From Actinomadura geliboluensis (GTDB taxonomy: Bacteria > Actinomycetota > Actinomycetes > Streptosporangiales > Streptosporangiaceae), in assembly GCF_005889745.1 (NCBI RefSeq), contig NZ_VCKZ01000015.1, positions 1-45,108 on the forward strand: DNA of 45,108 nt, read 5' to 3'. The position numbers and the translations under genes were made by a program. The notes under the pieces were generated by a model that did not search any database, had not been told where the DNA came from, and worked only from the letters and a program-made list of their open reading frames with translations. Below, in pieces: positions 1 through 7,953 of this stretch (its first letter is position 1; each line of letters begins with the position of its first letter).

Positions 1-22
1 CTCGCGTCTCGGTAGGTGTCGG

Positions 23-604
23 TTACCACTTTTCGGGCGAGTAGGGCCTGAGCCACAGGGCCACCTGCAGCGTGACCGTCTTGAACCACGCCTGGTGCAT
101 GCGTTCGACGTCTTCGTCGCTGTGGCCCTTCTTCGTGAGGAACGGGCGCATGGTCGCCGTGATCGGGTAGATGAAGCCCACCATGTAGCGCAGCGAGATG
201 TGCGGCACGGACGGAGCATCGTCGGTCCGGTTCTTCTTGTCGAAGGTGTGCCGCAGCCCGATCTCGTGCGCGTAGGACAGCCACTCGCCGTCGTACGGGC
301 GCCGGCAGCTGTCGAGGATCCACCGGCCGAACCGCCCCCGGACCCGGGCGAGGTAGTCCTGCAGGACCGCGCCGTCGGGGGTGGCGAAGTAAGCGACGAG
401 GTGCGGGTGCGCCGCCACGAAGCCGTACCAGACGTCCAAGACGTCCTCGACCTGGTCCTCGAGGACGTCGCCCGCCATGCGGAGGGCTTCCTCGTCGTCG
501 GCGGTGAGCAGCACGGTCGCCTTCAGCTTCTCGAACTCGTCAGGCGTGACCGGGCTCGGCGGCGTCGAGCCGTAGGTGTATCCGGCCGGCGCTTGTGCGG
601 TCAT
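23..604 (-). CDS. Protoglobin (single-domain heme globin sensor), copy 1
   Basis: A 193-residue single-domain protoglobin (globin-sensor family). Protoglobins bind heme and O2, CO or NO; their physiological role is usually inferred to be gas or nitrosative-stress handling. The core carries the family signature EIGLRHTFDKKN, in which H119 is the expected proximal heme ligand, followed by a helical C-terminus ending RPYSPEKW. No signaling domain is attached. I chose the ATG at 604 because GGAGGT lies 7 bases upstream; an upstream in-frame ATG at 619 has no such site and lies in the operator. It is transcribed divergently from the marR fragment. It differs from the copy at 18576 by one residue near the C-terminus (T versus A before KKGH). 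Confidence 0.9.
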   Translation of the reverse strand: MTAQAPAGYTYGSTPPSPVTPDEFEKLKATVLLTADDEEALRMAGDVLEDQVEDVLDVWYGFVAAHPHLVAYFATPDGAVLQDYLARVRGRFGRWILDSCRRPYDGEWLSYAHEIGLRHTFDKKNRTDDAPSVPHISLRYMVGFIYPITATMRPFLTKKGHSDEDVERMHQAWFKTVTLQVALWLRPYSPEKW

Positions 605-618
605 GGATCGGACCTCCA

Positions 619-660
619 TCTATAGGACTCCTTTGAATTTATAGTGAGGAGTCCTATAGA
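619..660. promoter_or_regulatory. Perfect 14-bp inverted repeat, divergent protoglobin/marR operator (copy 1)
   Basis: TCTATAGGACTCCT (619-632) is repeated as its exact reverse complement at 647-660, with a 14-base AT-rich spacer. The spacer offers -10-like TATAGT toward marR and TATAAA toward the protoglobin gene, so a protein bound to the dyad would cover both promoters. The right arm contains GAGGAG, a plausible ribosome-binding site nine bases before the marR GTG at 661. MarR proteins typically repress divergent promoters through such dyads; that the adjacent MarR binds here is inference. Confidence 0.8.
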
Positions 661-858
661 GTGTCAACCATGGAACGATCGACAGGCGGTCAAGATGTCG
701 CGGGCAAGACGGTCGACGCCATCGACCGGCTGACCGTCGCGTACCGGGCGTTCAGCCAGCAGGTGGCCGGCGCACAGGGGCTGAGCCCGCTCCAACTGCA
801 GGTCCTCACCACGCTCGCGAGCGGCCCGCCGCCCGCCGCACACGTGACATGCACATAA
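661..858 (+). pseudogene. Truncated marR (5' end only), fused to the hemA junction
   Basis: The first 62 codons match the intact MarR gene at 19214, apart from Q versus E at residue 39. After residue 62 the reading frame runs into the hemA leader and stops at 856-858, giving 65 residues. What remains is the N-terminal dimerization helix and the start of the winged helix; the recognition helix and the C-terminal cysteine cluster are lost, so it should not bind DNA. The stop overlaps the hemA start (849), so ribosomes finishing this fragment could re-initiate on hemA. It may now act mainly as a leader ORF. Confidence 0.85.
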
Positions 859-2225
859 GTGTGTTGGTGGTGGGGCTGAGTCACCGGAGCGCCCCCATGG
901 CGCTGCTCGAACGGGCCGCGGTGACCGGGGACGACCTGGCCAAGCTGCTGCACGCTGTGCACGAGTGCGCGAACGTCGCCGAGGCGGCGGTCGTGTCGAC
1001 CTGCAACCGGGTCGAGGTGTACGCGGTCGTGGACAAGTTCCACGGCGGCGTGTCCGCGATCTCCGAGCTGCTGGCCCTGCACTCCGGCGTCCCGCTGGAC
1101 GACCTGTCCCTGCACCTGTACGTCCACTACGAGGAGCGGGCCGTCCAGCACGTGTTCGCGGTGGCGTGCGGCCTGGAGTCGATGGTCGTCGGCGAGGGCC
1201 AGATCCTCGGCCAGATCCGGCAGGCGTTCAAGCTCGCGCAGGACGAGGGGACGCTCGGCCGCGACCTGCACGACATCCTGCAGCAGTCGCTGCGCATCGG
1301 CAAGCGCGCCCACCACGAGACCGGCATCGACAAGGCCGGCGCGTCGCTGGTCAGCGTCGGCCTCGACGTCGCCGCCCGGCACCTCGGCCCACTGGACGGG
1401 ATCCGGGCGCTCGTCATCGGGGCCGGGTCGATGAGCTCGCTGGCCGCCGCAACGCTGAGCCGCGCCGGAGCCCGCGAGGTCATGATCGCCAACCGCACGC
1501 ACGCGAACGCCATCCGGCTCGCCACGTCGCTGGACGTGCCCGCGCGCGCCGTCGACTTCACCGCCCTCGACGCCACGCTCGCGGCCACCGACCTGATTGT
1601 GTCCTGCACCGGCGCGACCGGCCTGGTACTGACCGCCGAGCAGCTCGCCGCGGCCGGTGCGGGCACCGACGGCCGCGCCCGCTTCCTGCTCGACCTCGCC
1701 CTCCCGCACGACATCGATCGGGCTGTCCGCGACCTACCGGGCGTCGCACTCGCCGGGCTGGACGACCTGCGCACCACCGAGGAGGCCGCGCGCGCCGTCG
1801 GACCCCGCGCCGTCGAGGCCGTCCGCCGGATCGTGCACGACGAGGTCGCCGCATATCTGTCGGCCACCCGCGCCACCGCCGTCGCACCGACCGTCGTCGC
1901 ACTGCGGGCCAAGGCCGCAGGCGTCGTCGACACCGAACTGGCCCGGCTCACCGGACGCCTCCCCGACTTGGACGACCGCGACCGCAAGGAGATCGAGCAG
2001 ACCGTGCGGCGCGTCGTCGACAAGCTGCTGCACGCGCCGACCGTCCGGGTCAGAGAGCTCGCGGCCGTGCCTGGCGGCGACTCCTACGCCGACGCGCTCC
2101 GCGAGCTGTTCGACCTGGACCCGAAAGCGCCCGAGGCCGTCGCCCGCGCCAGCATCGGGGAGGACCTCGCCGGGGACGGCGTACCGCGTCCCGTCCCGGC
2201 CGCGGGGAGCGGCGCTCCCCCCTGA
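849..2225 (+). CDS. hemA: Glutamyl-tRNA reductase
   Basis: This 458-residue enzyme reduces glutamyl-tRNA to glutamate-1-semialdehyde with NADPH, the first committed and usually rate-limiting step of C5-pathway heme synthesis. The catalytic motif STCNRVEVY carries the nucleophile C52; the substrate-domain stretch VVGEGQILGQI and an NADPH-binding Rossmann segment (VIGAGSM, about residues 190-196) follow, with a C-terminal helical dimerization region. Length is normal. The start ATG at 849 begins the usual LVVGLSHRSAP N-terminus, but nothing resembling a ribosome-binding site precedes it: the marR fragment is fused three bases upstream and its stop overlaps the start, suggesting coupled translation. 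The expected upstream neighbor rex is absent. Confidence 0.95.
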   Translation: MHISVLVVGLSHRSAPMALLERAAVTGDDLAKLLHAVHECANVAEAAVVSTCNRVEVYAVVDKFHGGVSAISELLALHSGVPLDDLSLHLYVHYEERAVQHVFAVACGLESMVVGEGQILGQIRQAFKLAQDEGTLGRDLHDILQQSLRIGKRAHHETGIDKAGASLVSVGLDVAARHLGPLDGIRALVIGAGSMSSLAAATLSRAGAREVMIANRTHANAIRLATSLDVPARAVDFTALDATLAATDLIVSCTGATGLVLTAEQLAAAGAGTDGRARFLLDLALPHDIDRAVRDLPGVALAGLDDLRTTEEAARAVGPRAVEAVRRIVHDEVAAYLSATRATAVAPTVVALRAKAAGVVDTELARLTGRLPDLDDRDRKEIEQTVRRVVDKLLHAPTVRVRELAAVPGGDSYADALRELFDLDPKAPEAVARASIGEDLAGDGVPRPVPAAGSGAPP

Positions 2226-2335
2226 GCGCGTCCGCGCGTACGGTGGAGGAGAGCGGGGCCGCAGCAACAGCGCCCGCATCGGCGGCGACGGAATGCGCCG
2301 AGGCCGACTGCGTCAGCACCACCACCGTGGCGGAG

Positions 2336-2370
2336 CTCACCGTGCGGGCGGCGAGCGCCCGCACGGTGAG
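2336..2370 (+). terminator. 14-bp stem hairpin between hemA and hemC
   Basis: CTCACCGTGCGGGC (2336-2349) pairs perfectly with GCCCGCACGGTGAG (2357-2370) around a 7-base loop, inside the 198-base hemA-hemC gap. No U-run follows, so it may be an attenuator, RNA-processing or stability element rather than a full terminator. The rest of the gap holds no gene. Confidence 0.55.
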
Positions 2371-2423
2371 CGCCCGCGGCGCGGCGTCCCGGAACGGAGA
2401 CGAATCATGAGCGGAGTGAGGCA

Positions 2424-3365
2424 TTGACTACGGCAGGCACCGGGACGGTGACGGGCGCGAGGCGCCCGCTGCGGCTCGGCACCCGCAAGAGCTTGATGGC
2501 CATGACGCAGTCCCAGGGCGTCGCCAACGCATTGACGCAGCATACGGGGCATGCCGTGGAGCTCGTCGGGGTAACCACCCATGGTGATGTCTCCAAGGCG
2601 CTGCTCGCCCAGATCGGAGGCACGGGGGTCTTCGTCAACGAACTCCGCGACAAGCTGCTGTCCGGCGAGGTGGACTTCGCAGTGCACTCGCTGAAGGACC
2701 TGCCGACGACCGCGACACCCGGTATCGCGTTGGCCGCGACGCCGGCCCGCGACGACGCCCGCGACGCGCTGTGCGGTCCCGTGAAGCTCGCCGACCTGCC
2801 GCACGGCGCCCGCGTGGGCACCGGCTCGCCGCGCCGCGTCGCGCAGCTGCGCGCACTGCGCCCCGACCTCGATGTCGTTCCGATTCGCGGCAACGCGCCT
2901 ACCCGGCTCGGCAAGGTGACCGACGGCGAGCTGGACGCGGTCGTCCTCGCGCACGCCGGGCTGCGCCGCATCCGGCGCCTCGACGCAATCGCCGAGGTGT
3001 TCGACCCGGACCAGATGCTGCCCGCCCCCGGACAGGGGTCGCTGGCCCTGGAGTGCCGCGCCGACCGGACCGACCTCATCGAGCTGCTCGGCGCGCTCGA
3101 CGACCCGATGACCCGCGCGGCCGTCACCGCCGAGCGGATGGTGCTGACCGTCCTGGAGGGCGGTTGCTCGGCGCCCGTGGGAACATACGCTGCCGAAGTT
3201 GATGAAACGCTGCATCTGACCGCGACCGTCGCCGCCTACGACGGAAGCCGCCAGATACGGATGTCCGCGAGCGGCCACCCGGACTCGGCCAAACAGATCG
3301 GACGCGACCTCGCGGACCGGCTGCTCGGCCAGGGGGCCGACCAGTTGATGGGGGAGCCAGATTGA
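2424..3365 (+). CDS. hemC: Hydroxymethylbilane synthase (porphobilinogen deaminase)
   Basis: This 313-residue enzyme condenses four porphobilinogen units to hydroxymethylbilane. Visible are the active-site segment VHSLKDLPT with the catalytic Asp, the cofactor-holding arginine-rich stretch IRGNAPTRLGKV, LPAPGQGSLALECR, and the dipyrromethane-cofactor cysteine in LEGGCSAPVG. The start is TTG at 2424, preceded by GGAGTGAGG; a seven-codon reading frame from ATG 2407 ends over the start, which suggests coupling. RGNAPTR departs from the more usual RGNVDTR of actinobacterial HemC, a hint that this may be a diverged paralog (inference). It normally overlaps hemD, as here, but hemD is cut off. Confidence 0.95.
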   Translation: MTTAGTGTVTGARRPLRLGTRKSLMAMTQSQGVANALTQHTGHAVELVGVTTHGDVSKALLAQIGGTGVFVNELRDKLLSGEVDFAVHSLKDLPTTATPGIALAATPARDDARDALCGPVKLADLPHGARVGTGSPRRVAQLRALRPDLDVVPIRGNAPTRLGKVTDGELDAVVLAHAGLRRIRRLDAIAEVFDPDQMLPAPGQGSLALECRADRTDLIELLGALDDPMTRAAVTAERMVLTVLEGGCSAPVGTYAAEVDETLHLTATVAAYDGSRQIRMSASGHPDSAKQIGRDLADRLLGQGADQLMGEPD

Positions 3366-3388
3366 GCCCCGTCGGCACAGTGACGTTT
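3362..3388 (+). pseudogene. hemD: hemD 5' stub (nine codons)
   Basis: A TTG at 3362 overlaps the hemC stop and reads SPVGTVTF, matching the usual N-terminus of the actinobacterial fused uroporphyrinogen-III methyltransferase/synthase, which follows hemC. After base 3388 the reading continues only SH then stop, and the sequence turns into transposase DNA. The break therefore removed essentially all of hemD. The identification rests on eight residues plus position, so it is strong in context but short. Confidence 0.65.
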
Positions 3389-3410
3389 TCTCACTGAGGT
3401 CTTTCCAACC

Positions 3411-3965
3411 TCACTTGGCGTGATGGCGCAGGGTCGCCTGGACGATGCCGGTCAGGCGGCTGGGTGAGCAGCGGGCCTTGCGCAGGATACGCCAGCTCTT
3501 GAGGGCGGCGGCGCCTTGCTCCGCCGAGTGCCCGTGCCTGGGCGTGGCCTGGGCGTGGTGCCGGTTGAACAGCATCCTGCGCTGTTGAGCCAGTTGCGCT
3601 TCGGCGCTTGTAAGGCGTCCCGATTGCGCCGCCCGCGCCGACGTATCCCCTTTCGGCGTAGCAGGCGATCGCGCGGCTGGCGAGCGCGTCGATGATGCCG
3701 TGGACGCAGGCCGCGGTGAGGTCGTGCGTCGAGCCGGGCAGCACCGAGGACGCCCCGGATCAGCCGGCCATACGGGTCGGTCAGGAACTGAAAGTTCACT
3801 CCGTGCGGGTGCTGCTTGCCGCTTAGCACCGCCGTTAGCACCCACACCTGATAGCCGGTCGATGGGGGCCAGGATGCCGTCGGTGACATAGCAGTGCGCG
3901 GTCGCGACGCCGACACCGAAAGCGGCGGACAGACGGGCGAAGGTCTCGTTGCAGCGCAGGACTAC
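3411..3965 (-). pseudogene. Frameshifted IS5-like (DDE_Tnp_4) transposase remnant
   Basis: Three reading frames together give a typical IS5-group transposase order. An N-terminal helix-turn-helix reads ETFARLSAAFGVGVATAHCYV (split over about 3880-3950). The middle reads KQHPHGVNFQFLTDPYGRL, then STHDLTAACVHGIIDAL with GYVGAGG in another frame. The end reads AALKSWRILRKARCSPSRLTGIV in a third frame with a stop at 3411. At least two frame changes are needed, so it is inactive. It abuts the hemD break at about 3389, where a short TGAGGT/ACCTCA inverted repeat (about 3397-3413) could be what is left of an IS end. Confidence 0.75.
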
Positions 3966-4301
3966 ACGTCCTGTCGATGCCGAGGGCTTGCCGCTGATGG
4001 TGGGAGTCTCGGTCGGCAACGTCGCCGACATCGAGCGTTCAAGCCGCAGTTCATGGCCATCCTGCCGATCCGCTCCTGGGCGCGGGCCACACCGCTGACG
4101 ACAGGACAAGTCCCGGGCGCGCTGATCTAGCCGCCTTCTGCCGGATCCGCGATCTCGATCTCGATCTCGAAGAGTAGGAACCCCATCCTCGGGAGACTCG
4201 GCTTCTGTCCCGGGATCGACGCGCCAGCCCATGCCCGCCGCGTTCGCTGCCGACATGGAGAGAGTCCCGAGCCGAAGGAATAACGTGGGGCTCAAGCCCG
4301 G
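3966..4301. other. No intact gene; likely mobile-element debris
   Basis: Between the transposase remnant and the permease gene I find no convincing coding sequence. A short tandem GATCTC triplet lies at about 4151-4168. The stretch may be more degraded insertion-sequence DNA, but no match is recognizable. Confidence 0.4.
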
Positions 4302-5570
4302 TCAGGTGGCCTGGAGTGCGATGGTGGGCGAGAGGCGGGCGGCTCGGATAGCCGGGTAGAGTCCGGCGATGGTGCCGATGGCCAAGGTGGCCGTGAATCC
4401 GCCGGCGATGGCCCACCCTGGGACTACCGGTGGCAGGCCGGTGGACGTGGCATAAGCAACGGTGGCCAAGCTGCCCAGGACCGCTCCCGCAGCACCGCCC
4501 AGACCTGAGAGCAGCAGCGACTCGGTGATGAACTGGAGTCGCACATGCCCCCGGGTCGCGCCCAGCGAGCGCCGCAGGCCGATCTCATGGCGGCGCTCCA
4601 GCACCGAAATGACCATCGTGTTGGCGACGCCGACGCCGCCCACCAGGAGCGCCACGGCCCCCAGCCCCAGCAACAGGTTCGTGAACCCGCCCGCTGCCGC
4701 GGCCTTGGCCTGCAGCGCCGACGACGGATCGGTGACTCTAATGTCCTGCGGGTTCTCAGGATTGATGGTGCGGGGTAGCAGCCGCCTGACATGGGGGACG
4801 GCGGCGTCAGTGGAACGCTCGTACACCGACGTCGGGTGACCGTCGAAGCCGAGATACTTCTGCGCTGAGTCCCAGCCGATCAGCACGGAGCGCTCGATCT
4901 CCGGCGCCAAGGGCAGCGGGGCGAGGATTCCGACCACGGTGAAGTAGCGGTTCCGGATGAATACCTGGTCACCGATTTCGCTGATGCCGAGCCGTTGTGC
5001 CGCCACCGAGCCGAGAACCACCGACGGATACCGGCTGTTGCCCGTGTTCAGCCACGCCCCGGCGCTGACGCTGCCGCGCAGCGTCTGCATCAGGCCCTCG
5101 GTAGCCGCCTGCGCGCCAATACCTCCGGTGTCACCCTCGTCGACCTTGCTCGAGCGCCGCACGGTACCCGTCAGGGATCCGGTGGCTCCGGCATGCCGGA
5201 CGCCGTCGATCCGCTGCACCATCCTCTCCGCGCTCTTGGGCAGTTTGGTCTTCTTCCCAGTGAGCATCGAGTCGCCGGGGGTGGCTACGAGCAGATTGGT
5301 GCCGAGACGATCCAATTGCCGTAGCACGTCGGCTTTGCTGGACTCCGAGATCCCCACGACGGAGATCATCGTGGCGATGCCTATCGCGATGCCGAGGGCG
5401 GACAGCACCACCCGGAAGGGCCGGGTACGTAGGCCCGCCGATCCGGTGCGCAGCACATCGGTGAGCACGAGTCGGGCTGGTGCGAGCCTTTCGCCTGGTT
5501 TCGGCGCCGAAGGGGTGGAGCCGCCGGTGAACCGCAGACCGGTACGGGTCCGCTTGTTTACGCGCCTCAT
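4302..5570 (-). CDS. MacB-like ABC transporter permease (FtsX domain)
   Basis: A 422-residue permease of the MacB/FtsX type: a first membrane segment near residues 45-70 (RPFRVVLSALGIAIGIATMI), a large extracytoplasmic MacB_PCD-like domain, then three C-terminal membrane segments containing LERRHEIGLRRSLGATRGHV, the conserved cytoplasmic coupling region of FtsX domains. Such proteins transmit ATP-driven motion to an extracytoplasmic adaptor and export peptides, antibiotics or lipids. Its start overlaps the ATPase stop (ATGA), so the adaptor, ATPase and permease genes form one operon. The substrate cannot be read from sequence. Confidence 0.9.
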   Translation of the reverse strand: MRRVNKRTRTGLRFTGGSTPSAPKPGERLAPARLVLTDVLRTGSAGLRTRPFRVVLSALGIAIGIATMISVVGISESSKADVLRQLDRLGTNLLVATPGDSMLTGKKTKLPKSAERMVQRIDGVRHAGATGSLTGTVRRSSKVDEGDTGGIGAQAATEGLMQTLRGSVSAGAWLNTGNSRYPSVVLGSVAAQRLGISEIGDQVFIRNRYFTVVGILAPLPLAPEIERSVLIGWDSAQKYLGFDGHPTSVYERSTDAAVPHVRRLLPRTINPENPQDIRVTDPSSALQAKAAAAGGFTNLLLGLGAVALLVGGVGVANTMVISVLERRHEIGLRRSLGATRGHVRLQFITESLLLSGLGGAAGAVLGSLATVAYATSTGLPPVVPGWAIAGGFTATLAIGTIAGLYPAIRAARLSPTIALQAT

Positions 5571-6304
5571 CGAGTGCCCGTCCTGGTCAGCCGCAGCGAG
5601 TCGGAGACGATGTGACCGTCGCGTAGCCGCACCTGCCGTGGCAGCGCCTCGGCGAGGTCATTGTCGTGGGTGATCACGGCGATCGTGGTCCCATCAGCGT
5701 TCAGATCGTGCAGCAGCGCCATCACGGTCTTGCCGGAGGCCGTGTCCAGCGCGCCCGTCGGCTCGTCGGCCAGCAGCAGTGCGGGTTCACCGATGATCGC
5801 GCGGGCGATCGCGACACGTTGCTTCTGCCCTCCGGAGAGTTCGTGCGGCCGGTGCGTCGAACGGTCGGCGAGCCCGACCCGTTCGAGGACCGCCGCGGCC
5901 CTCCGCCGCCGGGTGTGGACCGGCCAGCCGCTGTAGAGCAGTCCGTCCGCGACGTTGTCCAGGGCGGAGATGCCTGCGGCGAGGTGGAAGGACTGGAAGA
6001 CGAAACCGAGGTGCTGCGCGCGCAGGGCGGACAGCTCACGGTCGGACAGTCCGGTGACCGAGTGGCCTGCGATACGGACCGAGCCCGCCGAGGGGCGGTC
6101 GAGGCTCCCGATGAGATGGAGCAGTGTCGACTTTCCTGACCCGGACGGCCCGACGATCGCCATCAACTCTCCCCGCCGGACGATCAGATCGACCCCGGCG
6201 AGGGCGACGACACCCCCCGGGTACTCCTTCCGGACACCGGCGAGTTCGATGACGGGCTCGCCGCCGTCGTCAGCGACCGTGTGGACCCGTCGCGTCGGCG
6301 TCAT
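5567..6304 (-). CDS. MacB/LolD-type ABC transporter ATPase
   Basis: A 245-residue nucleotide-binding subunit. Walker A is GPSGSGKST, the Q-loop follows in FVFQSFHLAAG, the ABC signature is LSGGQKQRVAIARAI, Walker B is LLLADEPTGALD, and the switch histidine lies in VITHDND. The LADEPTGALD wording is typical of the MacB/LolD branch that partners FtsX-type permeases. Start and stop overlap both neighbors by four bases, which implies tight coupling with the adaptor gene upstream and the permease downstream. Confidence 0.93.
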   Translation of the reverse strand: MTPTRRVHTVADDGGEPVIELAGVRKEYPGGVVALAGVDLIVRRGELMAIVGPSGSGKSTLLHLIGSLDRPSAGSVRIAGHSVTGLSDRELSALRAQHLGFVFQSFHLAAGISALDNVADGLLYSGWPVHTRRRRAAAVLERVGLADRSTHRPHELSGGQKQRVAIARAIIGEPALLLADEPTGALDTASGKTVMALLHDLNADGTTIAVITHDNDLAEALPRQVRLRDGHIVSDSLRLTRTGTR

Positions 6305-7365
6305 GATGTGGGCACCTCGACTTTCATTCCCTCCTTGATGCCATCACCGGTCACCTCGACGCGGCCCTGTCCGAAAATTCCCAGCTCGACCCTGACCATA
6401 CGGGTCTCGCCGGGCGCGACCACCCGAACGCCGAAGCCGCCGCCCGGCAGTGCGAGCAGAGCTTGGACGGGGACCGACAGGACGTTCTTCCTCGTCTGGG
6501 TTGTGATGCGCACGGTGACCGGTGCCTGGTTGAGGTTCCCGGCGTCTTTGGGGTCGTCGAGCTTGACGACCACGTTGACCTTCGCCTCGCCGTCTGGCCC
6601 GTTCCCTTCCTCCTGGACTGCAGTGGTACCGACCGAACGTACAGTTGCCGTGACGTTGCGGTTACCGGGCAGTTCGACGGTGACCTTCGTGCCGTTCTTC
6701 AGAAGTCTCACCTCACCGGCGGTGAGTTTGAGATTGACGACCCGATCGGTGCCGGAGGACGTCATGACCGGCTGGCCGGGTGCCACCCGGCCACCCGGCG
6801 ACGCATCCCGGCTAATGACCCGGATCGGCCCCGGCACGAAGACGATGTCGTTCGGCCCGACCGTTCCCGTGGCCTTGGCGTCGTGTGCGCGCTGCCAGCG
6901 CTTGATCGCATTGGACGTGGCCGCGGTGAATTTGCTGTCGACGGTCAGTCCGCCGCCGTGGCCGAGTGCGCGGAGACTCTTCTCGACCTGACGTACATCG
7001 GGGCCTTCGACACCTGTCTTGAGCTGCCGATACATTGGCCGCTTCCCGTACATCAGCCGCACGGGCCGACCGTCCAGTTCGTAGAGCATGTCATCCATGC
7101 GGACGGTGGAACCGGGGCTCCGAATCCAGGTTACGGTGCCGTCGCCGCTCGCCATGATCTTGCGCTGGCCGCCATACCCGAGCGTGCCGTCCGCCGAGGT
7201 GGTGTCGCTCAGGTCGCCATATTTCACGGGAGCCTCAGCCGTGGACACGCCCGCGTCTTGGCGTGGTTCCCCGCCGCTAGAGGCTGCCACGCTGATAGCG
7301 CCCCCTGCACCGCCGCCGGCGACGACCACGGCCGTGGTGATGCCTATGACCGTCTTTCGTTTCAT
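6301..7365 (-). CDS. HlyD/MacA-like adaptor with peptidoglycan-binding domain
   Basis: A 354-residue extracytoplasmic adaptor. An N-terminal membrane anchor (about residues 7-28) is followed by a PG_binding_1-like helical domain (about 120-165, with DVRQVEKSLRALGHG and IKRWQRAHD) and a C-terminal HlyD-like beta-barrel region. In Gram-positive relatives such adaptors replace the periplasmic tunnel of MacA and probably dock the pump to the cell wall. AAGGAG lies a suitable distance before the ATG at 7365. It is the first gene of the three-gene pump operon, with the lipoprotein gene 72 bases upstream on the same strand. Confidence 0.85.
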   Translation of the reverse strand: MKRKTVIGITTAVVVAGGGAGGAISVAASSGGEPRQDAGVSTAEAPVKYGDLSDTTSADGTLGYGGQRKIMASGDGTVTWIRSPGSTVRMDDMLYELDGRPVRLMYGKRPMYRQLKTGVEGPDVRQVEKSLRALGHGGGLTVDSKFTAATSNAIKRWQRAHDAKATGTVGPNDIVFVPGPIRVISRDASPGGRVAPGQPVMTSSGTDRVVNLKLTAGEVRLLKNGTKVTVELPGNRNVTATVRSVGTTAVQEEGNGPDGEAKVNVVVKLDDPKDAGNLNQAPVTVRITTQTRKNVLSVPVQALLALPGGGFGVRVVAPGETRMVRVELGIFGQGRVEVTGDGIKEGMKVEVPTS

Positions 7366-7437
7366 CGTCCCGTTTCTCCTTGATCCATGCGATGCCGCAT
7401 TCAGAGCCGATCGGAGTGTCCTCCGCCGGAGCGAGGA

Positions 7438-7953
7438 TCAAGTGAACTTGGCACAGGCCTTGGTGGCCTTGTCCATCTTGTCGTTGTCCGTGGGCATGGG
7501 CATGGCGTCGCTCATTCCCCCTCCAGGGCCGCCGTCAAACTTCGGGTCGGGCATATCGATTCCGTGCTCGCGCATGCAGGCGGCGAACTTGAGCATCTTG
7601 TCCTGCTGCTCGGGCGAGAGCGGCTTGGGCTCCGGGAGACCCGCAACGTCCTGGCAGCTCTTCATGGCTTTTTCGATCTGCTCCGGGCTGGCGCCGTTGC
7701 CTCCGATGGAGGTCATTTCCGGGTCTTGGCCCGGCTTGGGGTCGGGTACGTCGATGCCATGCTTGCGCAGGCACTGGGCAAGCTTGAGATTTTGATCCAT
7801 GGTTGACGCTTTGCTGCCCGACGCGTCGGAGCGGTTCGAGCCCGCTCCATCGCCGTCGCCGGAGTCATCACCGCATGCTCCGCTGACGAAGGTCAGGGCG
7901 GCCAGTCCGCAAGCCACGGCGAGCACGCGCAGGCGATGCCGGTCGCTGATCAT
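7438..7953 (-). CDS. Lipoprotein with repeated C-[LM]-R-x-H-G-I-D motifs
   Basis: A 171-residue predicted lipoprotein: signal peptide and lipobox (VSGAC, C27), an acidic Gly/Ser linker, then two copies of a motif, CLRKHGIDVPDP and CMREHGIDMPDP, each followed by a KSCQD- or KACAK-like cysteine about 40-50 residues later. Homologs are commonly seen beside MacB-like pumps and two-component systems in actinomycetes, but their function is unknown to me; sensing or presenting a ligand to the pump is a guess. GGGGAG precedes the ATG at 7953. It is divergent from the response-regulator gene and upstream of the adaptor gene. Confidence 0.8.
   Translation of the reverse strand: MISDRHRLRVLAVACGLAALTFVSGACGDDSGDGDGAGSNRSDASGSKASTMDQNLKLAQCLRKHGIDVPDPKPGQDPEMTSIGGNGASPEQIEKAMKSCQDVAGLPEPKPLSPEQQDKMLKFAACMREHGIDMPDPKFDGGPGGGMSDAMPMPTDNDKMDKATKACAKFT

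Larger units (their letters stand above)
1..845. repeat. Left copy of 845-bp direct repeat (protoglobin + 5' marR)
   Basis: This stretch matches 18554-19398 in the same orientation with only five differences that I can see by eye (about 99.4% identity). It carries a complete protoglobin gene, the shared operator and the first part of a marR gene. The match stops sharply after base 845, three bases before the hemA start codon. The left end cannot be judged because the window begins inside the repeat, within what would be the right arm of the long hairpin seen at 18512-18565. The five differences argue for two real copies rather than one sequence placed twice, although an assembly join cannot be excluded. 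Confidence 0.95.

Noticed and set aside
849-3365. hemA-hemC as part of a secondary-metabolite (C5N) cluster
   Set aside because: No ALA synthase, acyl-CoA ligase or polyketide genes nearby; hemC would have no role in C5N formation.
4151-4168. GATCTC tandem triplet as a functional repeat
   Set aside because: Only three units with no surrounding structure; likely chance in degraded DNA.
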